DNA of 64,000 nucleotides. Source: Inia geoffrensis. Taxonomy: Eukaryota; Chordata; Mammalia; Artiodactyla; Iniidae. The position numbers were made by a program, and so were the translations under genes. The notes below the pieces were generated by a model. It had not been told where the DNA came from and made no database searches. It saw only the letters and a program-made list of their open reading frames with translations. Positions 9,907 to 23,119 of the stretch are shown here, one piece after another (within the stretch, counting starts at the first letter, position 1; each line of letters starts with the position of its first letter). Where the stretch lies: assembly GCA_036417435.1 (NCBI GenBank), contig CM070899.1, forward strand, positions 104,286,368-104,350,367. The letters run 5' to 3'.

Positions 9907-12900
9907 CAGGCCTCTGTGAAGTTGTTACCATGGTAACGGCCCCTGGAGCCTCGGCAGGCCTGGGTCCCACGGCCGGAGCCTGCTGCTGCTGAGGCAGCAA
10001 GGGAGGAGGATGTGCCACCTGACCAGCGGCACCTCGGGTCGCTACTGCCCATTCTCCCCTGCGTGTTACCGCAGTGTCCCGATCCAACGTGGCCCTCGTA
10101 CAGGTTAGCAAAGCCTGGTGTACCCAAATGAGGGTGGAGCAGCTGAGAGGGAAGAGCGGTGAGGAAACCGGATCTCCACAGCTCCTGCTAGGCAGGTTCC
10201 CACCTCCAGCCCCCTTCATGAGAGTCGCCCCACCTGCGAACCACGGCACCCTCCGAGTAGCCAACCTGAAAGGCTTCCGATATGCCTGGGGTGGGGCAGT
10301 GAAGGTTCAGGGGCAGGAGGTGAGCATACACAAGCCCAGGATTGTGTGTTTAGCCGCGTTCGACTCCCCATTTCCAATCCGAAACCGGGATCCCCGCTAA
10401 GGCTTTCTTTCCCCAAGTTACCAGAGACGACACGGAGTAGTGCTGCCGCCTTGTGGCACACTGCCGTAACAACATTACCAACTGTGCTGAAAGGCAACTA
10501 TCATTCACAAGGACTAAGGCCTGCGGCTTTGCAGACACAACCCTGCCCTCAAGAAATATCCTGGGCTGGGTAATCTGAAATGAATTCAAATCAGGCCCGA
10601 CTCTCAGGCGGAAAGCTTTCAAGACCTCAGTGGTACTCACCTGCGTTTTAGAAAACAGCACATTCAAATGAAAAGATGCTCAGGATCTGTCATGATTAGA
10701 GAGTGAAAAGAAAGCTAGACGAGGAGTTCCCTGTCTGTGGTCCTCTCAAATCCTAAAATTTTAAGTGCTCAAGAGGGCATGCCAAAAGGAGAAGCCGGCT
10801 ATTGCTCTTGGTGCGATTGTAAATTGGTAACAGCCGCTATGAGGATCAGTAAGCACATTCCTGACCAAACTGAACGCTGGAGATACCACGAGATTCGGCA
10901 ACCCCTCTGCAGGTCGTAGAACCAGAGACTAGCATCATTGGAAGGAAGCAGTTGCACCCCAGCATCCCATGTGGTACCCTTGACCCCAACGAAGACATAC
11001 AAACGAACCAACTGTCGAGCGAGTGGCGAAGGGAGAAAGATGTGCTGCTACCTACACACCCTCGACTAGCACTCAGCCACAGAACAAAATGAACTCATAC
11101 TATTTGCAGCAGCATGGGTGGAGCACTAGATGATCTCACTAATTCTGGTCAATTAGAGGCAGCAAGACACATTTGCCCAGATACCACTTATGTGTGCAGT
11201 CTCAATAGGGATACAAAGGAAGCTAGTAAAGAAAGGAAACACAGGTTCACAAAGGGAAGAAAGAAGCGAGGGGTTCCCACAGGGGCAAATTGGAGACCGG
11301 GGAAGGGGGAATTAGGAGATTGGGATTAACAGTAACACACTTAACGTATCCAAAAGTGCTCATCAAGGGCAACACACCCAAAAGCACAGGGAATGTTACA
11401 ACACATTCCTCGATAAACTAACAGGGCAAAGAATCCGAAACCCTACAGGTACAGCTACATTTATACTTGCATCAAGTGGCTGTAGAACTCAAACAGACGC
11501 AACACTGTATATGAACTAGGCTGAAAGAAAAAAGGACTGTTCAATGACAAGGCAAGTAAGGGGTTAAGAAATGCCCACTTTCTTACCTCAGGCCTCTTTG
11601 TCGTCGGCGGGTGTCAGAGCCCTGGAGCCTCAGCAGGCCTGTGTCCCCCGGCTGGAGGATGCTGCTGCTCCTCTCCCCTGCGTGGTACCACAATCTCCCG
11701 ATCCAACATGGCCCTCCTACAGGTAAGCACAGCCTGGTGTACCCAAATGACTGTGGAACAGCTGAGAGGGAAGGGTTGTGAAGAAACCGCATCTCCACAG
11801 CTCCTGCTAGGCAAGTTCCCACCTCCAGCCCACTTCATTAGAGTCGCCCCACCTGCGAACCACGGCACCCTCCGAGTAGCCCACTGGCAAGGCCTGCAAC
11901 ATGCCTGGGGTGGGGCAGTGCAGGTTCAGGGGCAGGAGGTGAGCATACACAAGCCCAGGATTGTGTGTTTAGCCACGTTCGACTCCCCATTTCCAATCCA
12001 ACACCGGGGTCCCCGCTAAGGCTTTCTTTCCCCAAGTTACCAGAGACGACACGGAGTAGTGCTGCCGCCTTTTGGCACACTGCCATAGCAACCTTACCAA
12101 CTGTGCTGAAGGGCACCTATCATTCACAAGGCATAAGGCCTACGGCTTTGCAGACACAACCCTGCCCTCAAGAAATATCCTGCGCTGGGTAATCTGAATG
12201 GAATTCAAATCAGGCCCGACTCTCAGGCGGGAAACTTTCAAGAACTCAGTGGTACTCAACGGCGTTTTAGAAAACAGCACATTCAAACCAAAAGATGCTC
12301 AGGATCTGTCATGATTCGAGAGTGGAAAGAAAGCCAGACGAGGTGTTCCCTGGCTGCAGTCCTCTCAAACCCTAAAAGCGTAAGAGCTCAACAGGGCATG
12401 CCAGAAAGAGAAGCCAGGTATTGCTGTTGGTCGGATTATAAATTGCTAACAGCCGGTAATGAGGATCACTAGGCATATTCCTTACCAAACTAAACACTGG
12501 TTGTACCACCAGATTCGGCAACCCCGCTACAGGTCGTGTAACAAGAGACTAGCATCATTGGAAGGAAGCACTTGCAGCCCAGCTGTCCTTGTGGTACCCA
12601 TGACCACAGCCAAGACATACAAACGAACGAAATGGGGAGCGAGGGGTGAATGGAGAAAGATGTTCTGCTACCTACACACCCTCGACTACCACTCAGCCAC
12701 AGGGCAAAATGAACCCATAGTCTTTGCAGCAGCCTGGGTGGAGCAGTAGATGATCTCACTAATTCTGGTCAATTAGAGGCAGCAAGACACATATCCCCGC
12801 ATATCACACTTATGTGTGCCGTCTAAATACGGATACTATGGAAGCTAGAACACAAAGGAAACTCAGGCTCACAAAGGGAAGAAAGAAGCCTGGAGTTCAC

Positions 12901-13210
12901 TCAGGGGGAATTGGGAGACCGCGGAAGGGTGAAGTAGGAGGTCGGGATTCACAGAAACACGCTTAACGTATCCAAAAGTGCTCATCAAGGGCGACGCACC
13001 CGCAAGCACAGGGAACGCTACAAAACATTCCTCAATAAACGAAGATTGCAAAGAATCCGAAACCCTGCGGGTACAGCTACGTGTACAATTGCATCGGGTG
13101 GCTGTACAACTCAAACAGACACAACATTGTATATGAACTAGGCTGAAACGGAAAAGGACTGTTCAATGACAAGGCAAGTGAGGGCTTAAGAAATGCCTAC
13201 TCTGTTACCT
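9907..13210. repeat. Dimer D4 (A 9907-11588, B 11589-13210)
   Basis: Type-1 head and tail, alpha-class B with one class change (GCAACATGCC). X-box 9924-9937; CTCF-like 10443-10456. Two splice signals are damaged here. The plus-strand donor in A reads GTTAGC instead of GTAAGC (near 10104). The minus-strand donor of the mini-exon in B loses its GT, because CTCACCGG reads CTCAACGG near 12255. Confidence 0.94.
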
Positions 13211-16200
13211 CAGGCCTCTGTGATGTTGTTACCACGGTAACGGCCCCTGGAACCTCGGCAGGCCTGGGTCCCACGGACGGAGCCTGCTGCTGCTGAGGCA
13301 GCAAGGGAGGAGGACGTGCCACCTGACCAGCGTCATCTCGGGCCGCTACTGCCCATTCTCCCCTGCGTGGTACCGCAGTCTCCCGATCCAACGTGGCCCT
13401 CGTACAGGTAAGCAAAGCCTGGTGTACCAAATGAGGGTGGAGCAGCTGAGAGGGAAGAGCGGTGAGGAAACCGGATCTCCACAGCTCCTGCTAGGCAGGT
13501 TCCCACCTCCAGCCCCCATCATCAGAGTCGCCCCACCTGCGAACCACGGCACCCTCCGAATAGCCCACCTGAAAGGCTTCCGATATGCCTGGGGTGGGGC
13601 AGTGCAGGTTCAGTGGCAGGAGGTGAGCATACACAAGCCCAGGATTGTGTGTTTAGCCGCGTTCGACTCCCCATTTCCAATCCGACACCGGGATCCCCTC
13701 TAAGGCTTTCTTTCCCCAAGTTACCAGAGACGACACGGAGTAGTGCTGCCGCCTTGTGGCACACTGCCGTAACAACATTACCAACTGTGCTGAAAGGCAA
13801 CTATCATTCACAAGGCCTAAGGCCTGCGGCTTTGCAGACACAACCCTGCCCTCAAGAAATATCCTGGGCTGGGTAATCTGAAATGAATTCAAATCAGGCC
13901 CGACTCTCAGGCGGAAAGCTTTCAAGACCTCAGTGGTACTCACCTGCGTTTTAGAAAACAGCACATTCAAATGAAAAGATGCTCAGGATCTGTCATGATT
14001 AGAGAGTGAAAAGAAAGCTAGACGAGGAGTTCCCTGTCTGCGGTCCTCTTAAATCCTAAAATTTTAAGTGCTCAAGAGGGCATGCCAAAAGGAGAAGCCA
14101 GCTATTGCTGTTGGTGCGATTGTAAATTGGTAACAGCCGCTATTAGGATCAGTAGGCACATTCCTGACCAAACTGAACACTGGAGGTACCACGAGATTCG
14201 GCAACCCCGCTGCAGGTCGTAGAACCAGAGACTAGCATCATTGGAAGGAAGCACTTGCACCCCAGCATTCCTTGTGGTACCCTTGACCCCAACGAAGACA
14301 TACAAACGAACCAACTGTCGAGCGAGTGGCGAAGGGAGAAAGATGGGCTGCTACCTACACACCCTCGACTAGCACTCAGCCACAGAACAAAATGAACTCA
14401 TACTATTTGCAGCAGCATGGGTGGAGCACTAGATGATCTCACTAATTCTGGTCAATTAGAGGCAGCAAGACACATTTGCCCAGATACCACTTATGTGTGC
14501 AGCCTCAATAGGGATACAAAGGAAGCTAGTAAAGAAAGGAAACACAGGTTCACAAAGGGAAGAAAGAAGCGAGGGGTTCCCACAGGGGCAAATTGGAGAC
14601 CGGGGAAGGGGGAATTAGGAGATTGGGATTAACAGTAACACACTTAACGTATCCAAAAGTGCTCATCAAGGGCAACACACCCAAAAGCACAGGGAATGCT
14701 ACAACACATTCCACGATAAACTAACAGGGCAAAGAATCCGAAACCCTACAGGTACAGCTACGTTTATACTTGCATCAAGTGGCTGTAGAACTCAAACAGA
14801 CGCAACACTGTATATGAACTAGGCTGAAAGAAAAAAGGACTGTTCAATGACAAGGCAAGTAAGGGGTTAAGACATGCCCACTTTCTTACCTCAGGCCTCT
14901 TTGTCGTCGGCGGGTGTCAGACCCCTGGAGCCTCAGCAGGCCTGTGTCCCGCGGCTGGAGGATGCTGCTGCTCTTCTCCCCTGCGTGGTACCACAATCTC
15001 CCGATCCAACATGGCCCTCCTACAGGTAAGCATAGCCTGGTGTACCCAAAAGATGGTGGAACAGCTGAGAGGGAAGGGCTGTTAAGAAACCGGATCTCCA
15101 CAGCTCCTGCTAGGCAAGTTCCCACCTCCAGCCCACTTCATTAGAGTCGCCCCACCTGCGAACCACGGCACCCTCCGAGTAGCCCACTGGCAAGGCCTGC
15201 GACATGCCTGGGGTGGGGCAGTGCAGGTGAAGGGGCAGGAGGTGAGCCTACAAAAGCCCAGGGATGTGTGTTTAGCTGCGTTCGACTCCCCATTTCCAAT
15301 ACAACGCCGGGAACCCCGCTAAGGCTTTGGTTCCCCACGTTACCAGAGACGACACGGAGTAGTGCTGCCGCCTTTTGGCACACTGCCGTAACAACCTTAC
15401 CAACTGTGCTGAAGGGCACCTATCATTCACAAGCCTTAAGGCCTACGACTTTGCAGACACAACCCTGCCCTCAAGAAATATCCTGCGCTGGGTAATCTGA
15501 AACGAATTCAAATCACGCCCGACTCTCAGGCGGGAACCTTTCAAGAAGTCAGTGGTACTCACCGGCGTTTTAGAAAACAGCACATTCAAACCAAAAGATG
15601 CTCAGGATCTGTCATGATTCGAGAGTGGAAAGAAAGCTAGACGAGGTGTTCCCTGGCTGCAGTCCTCTCAAACCCTAAAAGAGTAAGATCTCAACAGGAC
15701 ATGCCAGAAAGAGAAGCCAGGTATTGCTGTTGGTCGGATTGTAAATTGCTAACAGCCTGTAATGAGGATCACTAGGCATATTCCTTACCAAACTAAACAC
15801 TGGATATACCACCAGATTCGGCAACCCCGCTACAGGTCGTGTAACCAGAGACTGGCATCATTGGAAGGAAGCACTTGCAGCCCAGCTGTCCTTGTGTTAC
15901 CCATGACCACAGCCAAGACATACAAACGAACGAAATGGGGAGCGAGGGGTGAATGGAGAAAGATGTTCTGCTACCTACACACCCGCGACTACCACTCAGC
16001 CACAGGGCAAAATGAACCCATAGTCTTTGCAGCAGCCTGGGTGGAGCAGTAGATGATCTCATTAATTCTGGTCAATTAGAGGCAGCAAGACACATATCCC
16101 CGCATATCACACTTATGTGTGCCGTCTAAATACGGATACTCTGGAAGCTAGTACACAAAGGAAACTCAGGCTCACAAAGGGAAGAAAGAAGCCTGGAGTT

Positions 16201-16512
16201 CCCTGAGGGGGAAATTGGAGACCGAGGAAGGTTGAAGTAGGAGGTCGGGATTCACAGAAACACGCTTAACGTATCCAAAAGTGCTCATCAAGGGCGACCC
16301 ACGCGCAAGCACAGGGACGCTACAAAACATTCCTCAATAAACGAAGATTGCAAAGAATCCGAAACCCTACAGGTACAGCTACGTGTATAATTGCATCGGG
16401 TGGCTGTACAACTCAAACAGACACAACATTGTATATGAACTAGGCTGAAACGGAAAAGGACTGTTCAATGACAAGGCAAGTGAGGGCTTAAGAAATGCCT
16501 ACTCTGTTACCT
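13211..16512. repeat. Dimer D5 (A 13211-14891, B 14892-16512)
   Basis: First unit with the type-2 A head (GTGATG leader, X-box with central AC at 13228-13241, CAGCGTC) and a beta-class B (AAAAGATGG, CTGTTAAG). CTCF-like 13746-13759. A lacks one C in GTGTACCAAATG (near 13429), so A is one base short. Two tail variants, GCTATTAGG near 14142 and GCAGCCTCAA near 14501, recur only in D18A. B carries GGATATACC near 15804, shared only with D8B. Confidence 0.93.
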
Positions 16513-19500
16513 CAGGCCTCTGTGATGTTGTTACCACGGTAACGGCCCCTGGAACCTCGGCAGGCCTGGGTCCCACGGACGGAGCCTGCTGCTGCTGAGG
16601 CAGCAAGGGAGGAGGACGTGCCACCTGACCAGCGTCACCTCGGGCCGCTACTGCCCATTCTCCCCTGCGTGGTACCGCAGTCTCCCGATCCAACGTGGCC
16701 CTCGTACAGGTAAGCAAAGCCTGGTGTACCCAAATGAGGGTGGAGCAGCTGAGAGGGGAGAGCGGTGAGGAAACCGGATCTCCACAGCTCCTGCTAGGCA
16801 GGTTCCCACCTCCAGCCCCCATCATCAGAGTCGCCCCACCTGCGAACCACGGCACCCTCCGAATCACCCACCTGAAAGGCTTCCGATATGCCTGGGGTGG
16901 GGCAGTGCAGGTTCAGGGGCAGGAGGTGAGCATACACAAGCCCAGGATTGTGTGTTTAGCCGCGTTCGACTCCCCATTTCCAATCCGACACCGGGATCCC
17001 CTCTAAGGCTTTCTTTCCCCAAGTTACCAGAGACGACACGGAGTAGTGCTGCCGCCTTGTGGCACACTGCCGTAACAACATTACCAACTGTGCTGAAAGG
17101 CAACTATCATTCACAAGGCCTAAGGCCTGCGGCTTTGCAGACACAACCCTGCCCTCAAGAAATATCCTGGGCTGGGTAATCTGAAATGAATTCAAATCAG
17201 GCCCGACTCTCAGGCGGAAAGCTTTCAAGACCTCAGTGGTACTCACCTACGTTTTAGAAAACAGCACATTCAAATGAAAAGATGCTCAGGATCTGTCATG
17301 ATTAGAGAGTGAAAAGAAAGCTAGACGAGGAGTTCCCTGTCTGCGGTCCTCTTAAATCCTAAAATTTTAAGTGCTCAAGAGGGCATGCCAAAAGGAGAAG
17401 CCAGCTATTGCTGTTGGTGCGATTGTAAATTGGTAACAGCCGCTATGAGGATCAGTAGGCACATTCCTGACCAAACTGAACACTGGAGGTACCACGAGAT
17501 TCGGCAACCCCGCTGTAGGTCGTAGAACCAGAGACTAGCATCATTGGAAGGAAGCACTTGCACCCCAGCATTCCTTGTGGTACCCTTGACCCCAACGAAG
17601 ACATACAAACGAACCAAGTGTCGAGCGAGTGGCGAAGGGAGAAAGATGGGATGCTACCTACACACCCTCGACTAGCACTCAGCCACAGAACAAAATGAAC
17701 TCATACTATTGGCAGCAGCATGGGTGGAGCACTAGATGATCTCACTAATTCTGGTCAATTAGAGGCAGCAAGACACATTTGCCCAGATACCACTTATGTG
17801 TGCAGTCTCAATAGGGATACAAAGGAAGCTAGTAAAGAAAGGAAACACAGGCTCACAAAGGGAAGAAACAAGCGAGGGGTTCCCACAGGGGCAAATTGGA
17901 GACCGGGGAAGGGGGAATTAGGAGACTGGGATTAACAGTAACACACTTAACGTATCCAAAAGTGCTCATCAAGTGCAACACACCCAAAAGCACAGGGAAT
18001 GCTACAACACATTCCTCGATAAACTAACAGGGCAAAGAATCCGAAACCCTACAGGTACAGCTACGTTTATACTTGCATCAAGTGGCTGTAGAACTCAAAC
18101 AGACGCAACACTGTATATGAACTAGGCTGAAAGAAAAAAGGACTGTTCAATGACAAGGCAAGTAAGGGGTTAAGAAATGCCCACTTTCGTACCTCAGGCC
18201 TCTTTGTTGTCGGCGGGTGTCAGACCCCTGGAGCCTCAGCAGGCCTGTTTCCCGCGGCTGGAGGATGCTGCTGCTCTTCTCCCCTGCGTGGTACCACAAT
18301 CTCCCGATCCAACATGGCCCTCCTACAGGTAAGCATAGCCTGGTGTACCCAAATGATGGTGGAACAGCTGAGAGGGAAGGGCTGTGAAGAAACCGCATCT
18401 CCACAGCTCCTGCTAGGCAAGTTCCCACCTCCAGCCCACTTCATTAGAGTCGCCCCACCTGCGAACCACGGCACCCTCCGAGTAGCCCACTGGCAAGGCC
18501 TGCAACATGCCTGGGGTGGGGCAGTGCAGGTGAAGGGGCAGGAGGTGAGCCTACAAAAGCCCAGGGATGTGTGTTTAGCTGCGTTCGACTCCCCATTTCC
18601 AATACAATGCCGGGAACCCCGCTAAGGCGTTGGTTCCCCACGTTACCAGAGACGACACGTAGTAGTGCTGCCGCCTTGTGGCACACTGCCGTAACAACCT
18701 TACCAACTGTGCTGAAGGGCACCTATCATTCACAAGCCTTAAGGCCTACGGCTTTGCAGACACAACCCTGCCCTCAAGAAATATCCTGCGCTGGGTAATC
18801 TGAAACGAATTCAAATCACGCCCGACTCTCAGGCGGGAACCTTTCAAGAAGTCAGTGGTACTCACCGGCGTTTTAGAAAACACCACATTCAACCCAAAAG
18901 ATGCTCAGGATCTGTCATGATTCGAGAGTGGAAAGAAAGCTAGACGAGGTGTTCCCTGGCTGCAGTCCTCTCAAACCATAAAAGAGTAAGATCTCAACAG
19001 GACATGCCAGAAAGGGAAGCCAGGTATTGCTGTTGGTCGGATTGTAAATTGCTAACAGCCTGTAATGAGGATCACTAGGCATATTCCTTACCAAACTAAA
19101 CACTGGATGTACCACCAGATTCGGCAACCCCGCTACAGGTCGTGTAACCAGAGACTGGCATCATTGGAAGGAAGCACTTGCAGCCCAGCTGTCCTTGTGT
19201 TACCCATGACCACAGCCAAGACATACAAACGAACGAAATGGGGAGCGAGGGGTGAATGGAGAAAGATGTTCTGCTACCTACACACCCTCGACTACCACTC
19301 AGCCACAGGGCAAATGAACCCATAGTCTTTGCAGCAGCCTGGGTGGAGCAGTAGATGATCTCACTAATTCTGGTCAATTAGAGGCAGCAAGACACATATC
19401 CCCGCATATCAAACTTATGTGTGCCGTCTAAATACAGGTACTCTGGAAGCTAGTACACAAAGGAAACTCAGGCTCACAAAGGGAAGAAAGAAGCCTGGAG

Positions 19501-19815
19501 TTCCCTGAGGGGGAAATTGGAGACCGGGGAAGGTTGAAGTAGGACGTCGGGATTGACAGAAACACGCTTAACGTATCCAAAAGTGCTCATCAAGGGCGAC
19601 CCACGCGCAAGCACAGGGAACGCTACAAAACATTCCTCAATAAACGAAGATTGCAAAGAATCCGAAACCCTACGGGTACAGCTACGTGTATAATTGCATC
19701 GGGTGGCTGTACAACTCAAACAGACACAACATTGTATATGAACTAGGCTGAAACGGAAAAGGACTGTTCAATGACAAGGCAAGTGAGGGCTTAAGAAATG
19801 CCTACTCTGTTACCT
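16513..19815. repeat. Dimer D6, gamma-class B with intact CTCF motif
   Basis: A (16513-18194) has a type-2 head with X-box 16530-16543, private GAGGGGAGAGCGG and GAATCACCCAC, and the mini-exon donor context CACCTACG. CTCF-like 17049-17062. B (18195-19815) is the gamma class (CTTTGTTGTCGG, CCTGTTTCCCG) and holds an intact CTCF-like motif at 18668-18681. One A is missing in CAGGGCAAATGAACC near 19310. D6 is the left parent copy of D9. Confidence 0.94.
18668..18681 (-). promoter_or_regulatory. Intact CTCF-like motif in gamma-class B
   Basis: Same 14-base core as in A monomers, here in a B monomer. Equivalent sites are at 28578-28591, 38489-38502, 42754-42767 and 62575-62588. All five copies belong to one B lineage, also marked by GACACGTAGTAG just upstream. 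Either the gamma class kept the ancestral motif or it gained it from A by conversion. Confidence 0.65.
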
Positions 19816-22800
19816 CAGGCCTCTGTGATGTTGTTACCACGGTAACGGCCCCTGGAACCTCGGCAGGCCTGGGTCCCACGGCCGGAGCCTGCTGCTGCTG
19901 AGGCAGCAAGGGAGGAGGACGTGCCACCTGACCAGCGTCACCTCGGGCCGCTACTGCCCATTCTCCCCTGCGTGGTACCGCAGTCTCCCGATCCAACGTG
20001 GCCCTCGTACAGGTAAGCAAAGCCTGGTGTACCCAAATGAGGGTGGAGCAGCTGAGAGGGAAGAGCGGTGAGGAAACCGGATCTCCACAGCTCCTGCTAG
20101 GCAGGTTCCCACCTCCAGCCCCCATCATCAGAGTCGCCCCACCTGCGAACCACGGCACCCTCCGAATAGCCCACCTGAAAGGCTTCCGATATGCCTGGGG
20201 TGGGGCAGTGCAGGTTCAGGGGCAGGAGGTGAGCATACACAAGCCCAGGATTGTGTGTTTAGCCGCGTTCGACTCCCCATTTCAAATCCGACACCGGGAT
20301 CCCCGCTAAGGCTTTCTTTCCCCAAGTTACCAGAGACGACACGGAGTAGTGCTGCCGCCTTGTGGCACACTGCCGTAACAACATTACCAACTGTGCTGAA
20401 AGGCAACTATCATTCACAAGGCCTAAGGCCTGCGGCTTTGCAGACACAACCCTGCCCTCAAGAAATATCCTGGGCTGGGTAATCTGAAATGAATTCAAAT
20501 CAGGCCCGACTCTCAGGCGGAAAGCTTTCAAGACCTCAGTGGTACTCACCTGCGTTTTAGAAAACAGCACATTCAAATGAAAAGATGCTCAGGATCTGTC
20601 ATGATTAGAGAGTGAAAAGAAAGCTAGACGAGGAGTTCCCTGTCTGCGGTCCTCTTAAATCCTAAAATTTTAAGTGCTCAAGAGGGCATGCCAAAAGGAG
20701 AAGCCAGCTATTGCTGTTGGTGCGATTGTAAATTGGTAACAGCCGCTATGAGGATCAGTAGGCACATTCCTGACCAAACTGAACACTGGAGGTACCACGA
20801 GATTCGGCAACCCCGCTGCAGGTCGTAGAACCAGAGACTAGCATCATTGGAAGGAAGCACTTGAACCCCAGCATTCCTTGTGGTACCCTTGACCCCAACG
20901 AAGACATACAAACGAACCAACTGCCGAGCGAGTGGCGAAGGGACAAAGATGGGCTGCTACCTACACACCCTCGACTAGCACTCAGCCACAGAACAAAATG
21001 AACTCATAATATTGGCAGCAGCATGGGTGGAGCACTAGATGATCTCACTAATTCTGGTCAATTAGAGGCAGCAAGACACATTTGCCCAGATACCACTTAT
21101 GTGTGCAGTCTCAATAGGGATACAAAGGAAGCTAGTAAAGAAAGGAAACACAGGTTCACAAAGGGAAGAAAGAAGCGAGGTGTTCCCACAGGGGCAAATT
21201 GGAGACCGGGGAAGGGGGAATTAGGAGATTGGGATTAACAGTAACACACTTAACGTATCCAAAAGTGCTCATCAAGGGCAACACACCCAAAAGCACAGGG
21301 AATGCTACAACACATTCCACGATAAACTAAGAGGGCAAAGAATCCGAAACCCTACAGGTACAGCTACGTTTATACTTGCATCAAGTGGCTGTAGAACTCA
21401 AACAGACGCAACACTGTATATGAACTAGGCTGAAAGAAAAAAGGACTGTTCAATGACAAGGCAAGTAAGGGGTTAAGACATGCCCACTTTCTTACCTCAG
21501 GCCTCTTTGTCGTCGGCGGGTGTCAGACCCCTGGAGCCTCAGCAGGCCTGTGTCCCGCGGCTGGAGGATGCTGCTGCTCTTCTCCCCTGCGTGGTACCAC
21601 AATCTCCCGATCCAACATGGCCCTCCTACAGGTAAGCATAGCCTGGTGTACCCAAAAGATGGTGGAACAGCTGAGAGGGAAGGGCTGTTAAGAAACCGGA
21701 TCTCCACAGCTCCTGCTAGGCAAGTTCCCACCTCCAGCCCACTTCATTAGAGTCGCCCCACCTGCGAACCACGGCACCCTCCGAGTAGCCCACTGGCAAG
21801 GCCTGCGACATGCCTGGGGTGGGGCAGTGCAGGTGAAGGGGCAGGAGGTGAGCCTACAAAAGCCCAGGGATGTGTGTTTAGCTGCGTTCGACTCCCCATT
21901 TCCAATACAACGCCGGGAACACCGCTAAGGCTTTGGTTCCCCACGTTACCAGAGACGACACGGAGTAGTGCTGCCGCCTTTTGGCACACTGCCGTAACAA
22001 CCTTACCAACTGTGCTGAAGGGCACCTATCATTCACAAGCCTTAAGGCCTACGGCTTTGCAGACACAACCCTGCCCTCAAGAAATATCCTGCGCTGGGTA
22101 ATCTGAAACGAATTCAAATCACGCCTGACTCTCAGGCGGAAACCTTTCAAGAAGTCAGTGGTACTCACCGGCGTTTTAGAAAACAGCACATTCAAACCAA
22201 AAGATGCTCAGGATCTGTCATGATTCGAGAGTGGAAAGAAAGCTGGACGAGGTGTTCCCTGGCTGCAGTCCTCTCAAACCCTAAAAGAGTAAGAGCTCAA
22301 CAGGGCATGCCAGAAAGAGAAGCCAGGTATTGCTGTTGGTCGGATTGTAAATTGATAACAGCCGGTAATGAGGATCACTAGGTATATTCCTTACCAAACT
22401 AAACACTGGATGTACCACCAGATTCGGCAACCCCGCTACAGGTCGTGTAACCAGAGACTAGCATCATTGGAAGGAAGCACTTGCAGCCCAGCTGTCCTTG
22501 TGGTACCCATGACCACAGCGAAGACATACAAACGAACGAAATGGGGAGCGAGGGGTGAATGGAGAAAGATGTTCTGCTACCTACACACCCTCGACTACCA
22601 CTCAGCCACAGGGCAAAATGAACCCATAGTCTTTGCAGCAGCCTGGGTGGAGCAGTAGATGATCTCACTAATTCTGGTCAATTAGAGGCAGCAAGACACA
22701 TATCCCCGCATATCACACTTATGTGTGCCGTCTAAATACGGATACTATGGAAGCTAGAACACAAAGGAAACTCAGGCTCACAAAGGGAAGAAAGAAGCCT

Positions 22801-23119
22801 GGAGTTCACTTAGGGGGAATTTGGAGACCGCGGAAGGGTGAAGTAGGAGGTCGGGATTCACAGAAACACGCTTAACGTATCCAAAAGTGCTCATCAAGGG
22901 CGACGCACCCGCAAGCACAGGGAACGCTACTAAACATTCCTCAATAAACGAAGATTGCAAAGAATCCGAAACCCTGCGGGTACAGCTACGTGTACAATTG
23001 CATCGGGTGGCTGTACAACTCAAACAGACACAACATTGTATATGAACTAGGCTGAAAAGGAAAAGGACTGTTCAATGACAAGGCAAGTGAGGGCTTAAGA
23101 AATGCCTACTCTGTTACCT
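19816..23119. repeat. Dimer D7 (A 19816-21497, B 21498-23119)
   Basis: Type-2 head with X-box 19833-19846; CTCF-like 20352-20365. A shares CACTTGAACCCC and GGGACAAAG with D8, D10, D11 and D15. B is beta class with GAACACCGCT and GCTGGACGAGG. D7 is the parent copy of D10 in the 9,910-bp duplication. Confidence 0.94.
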
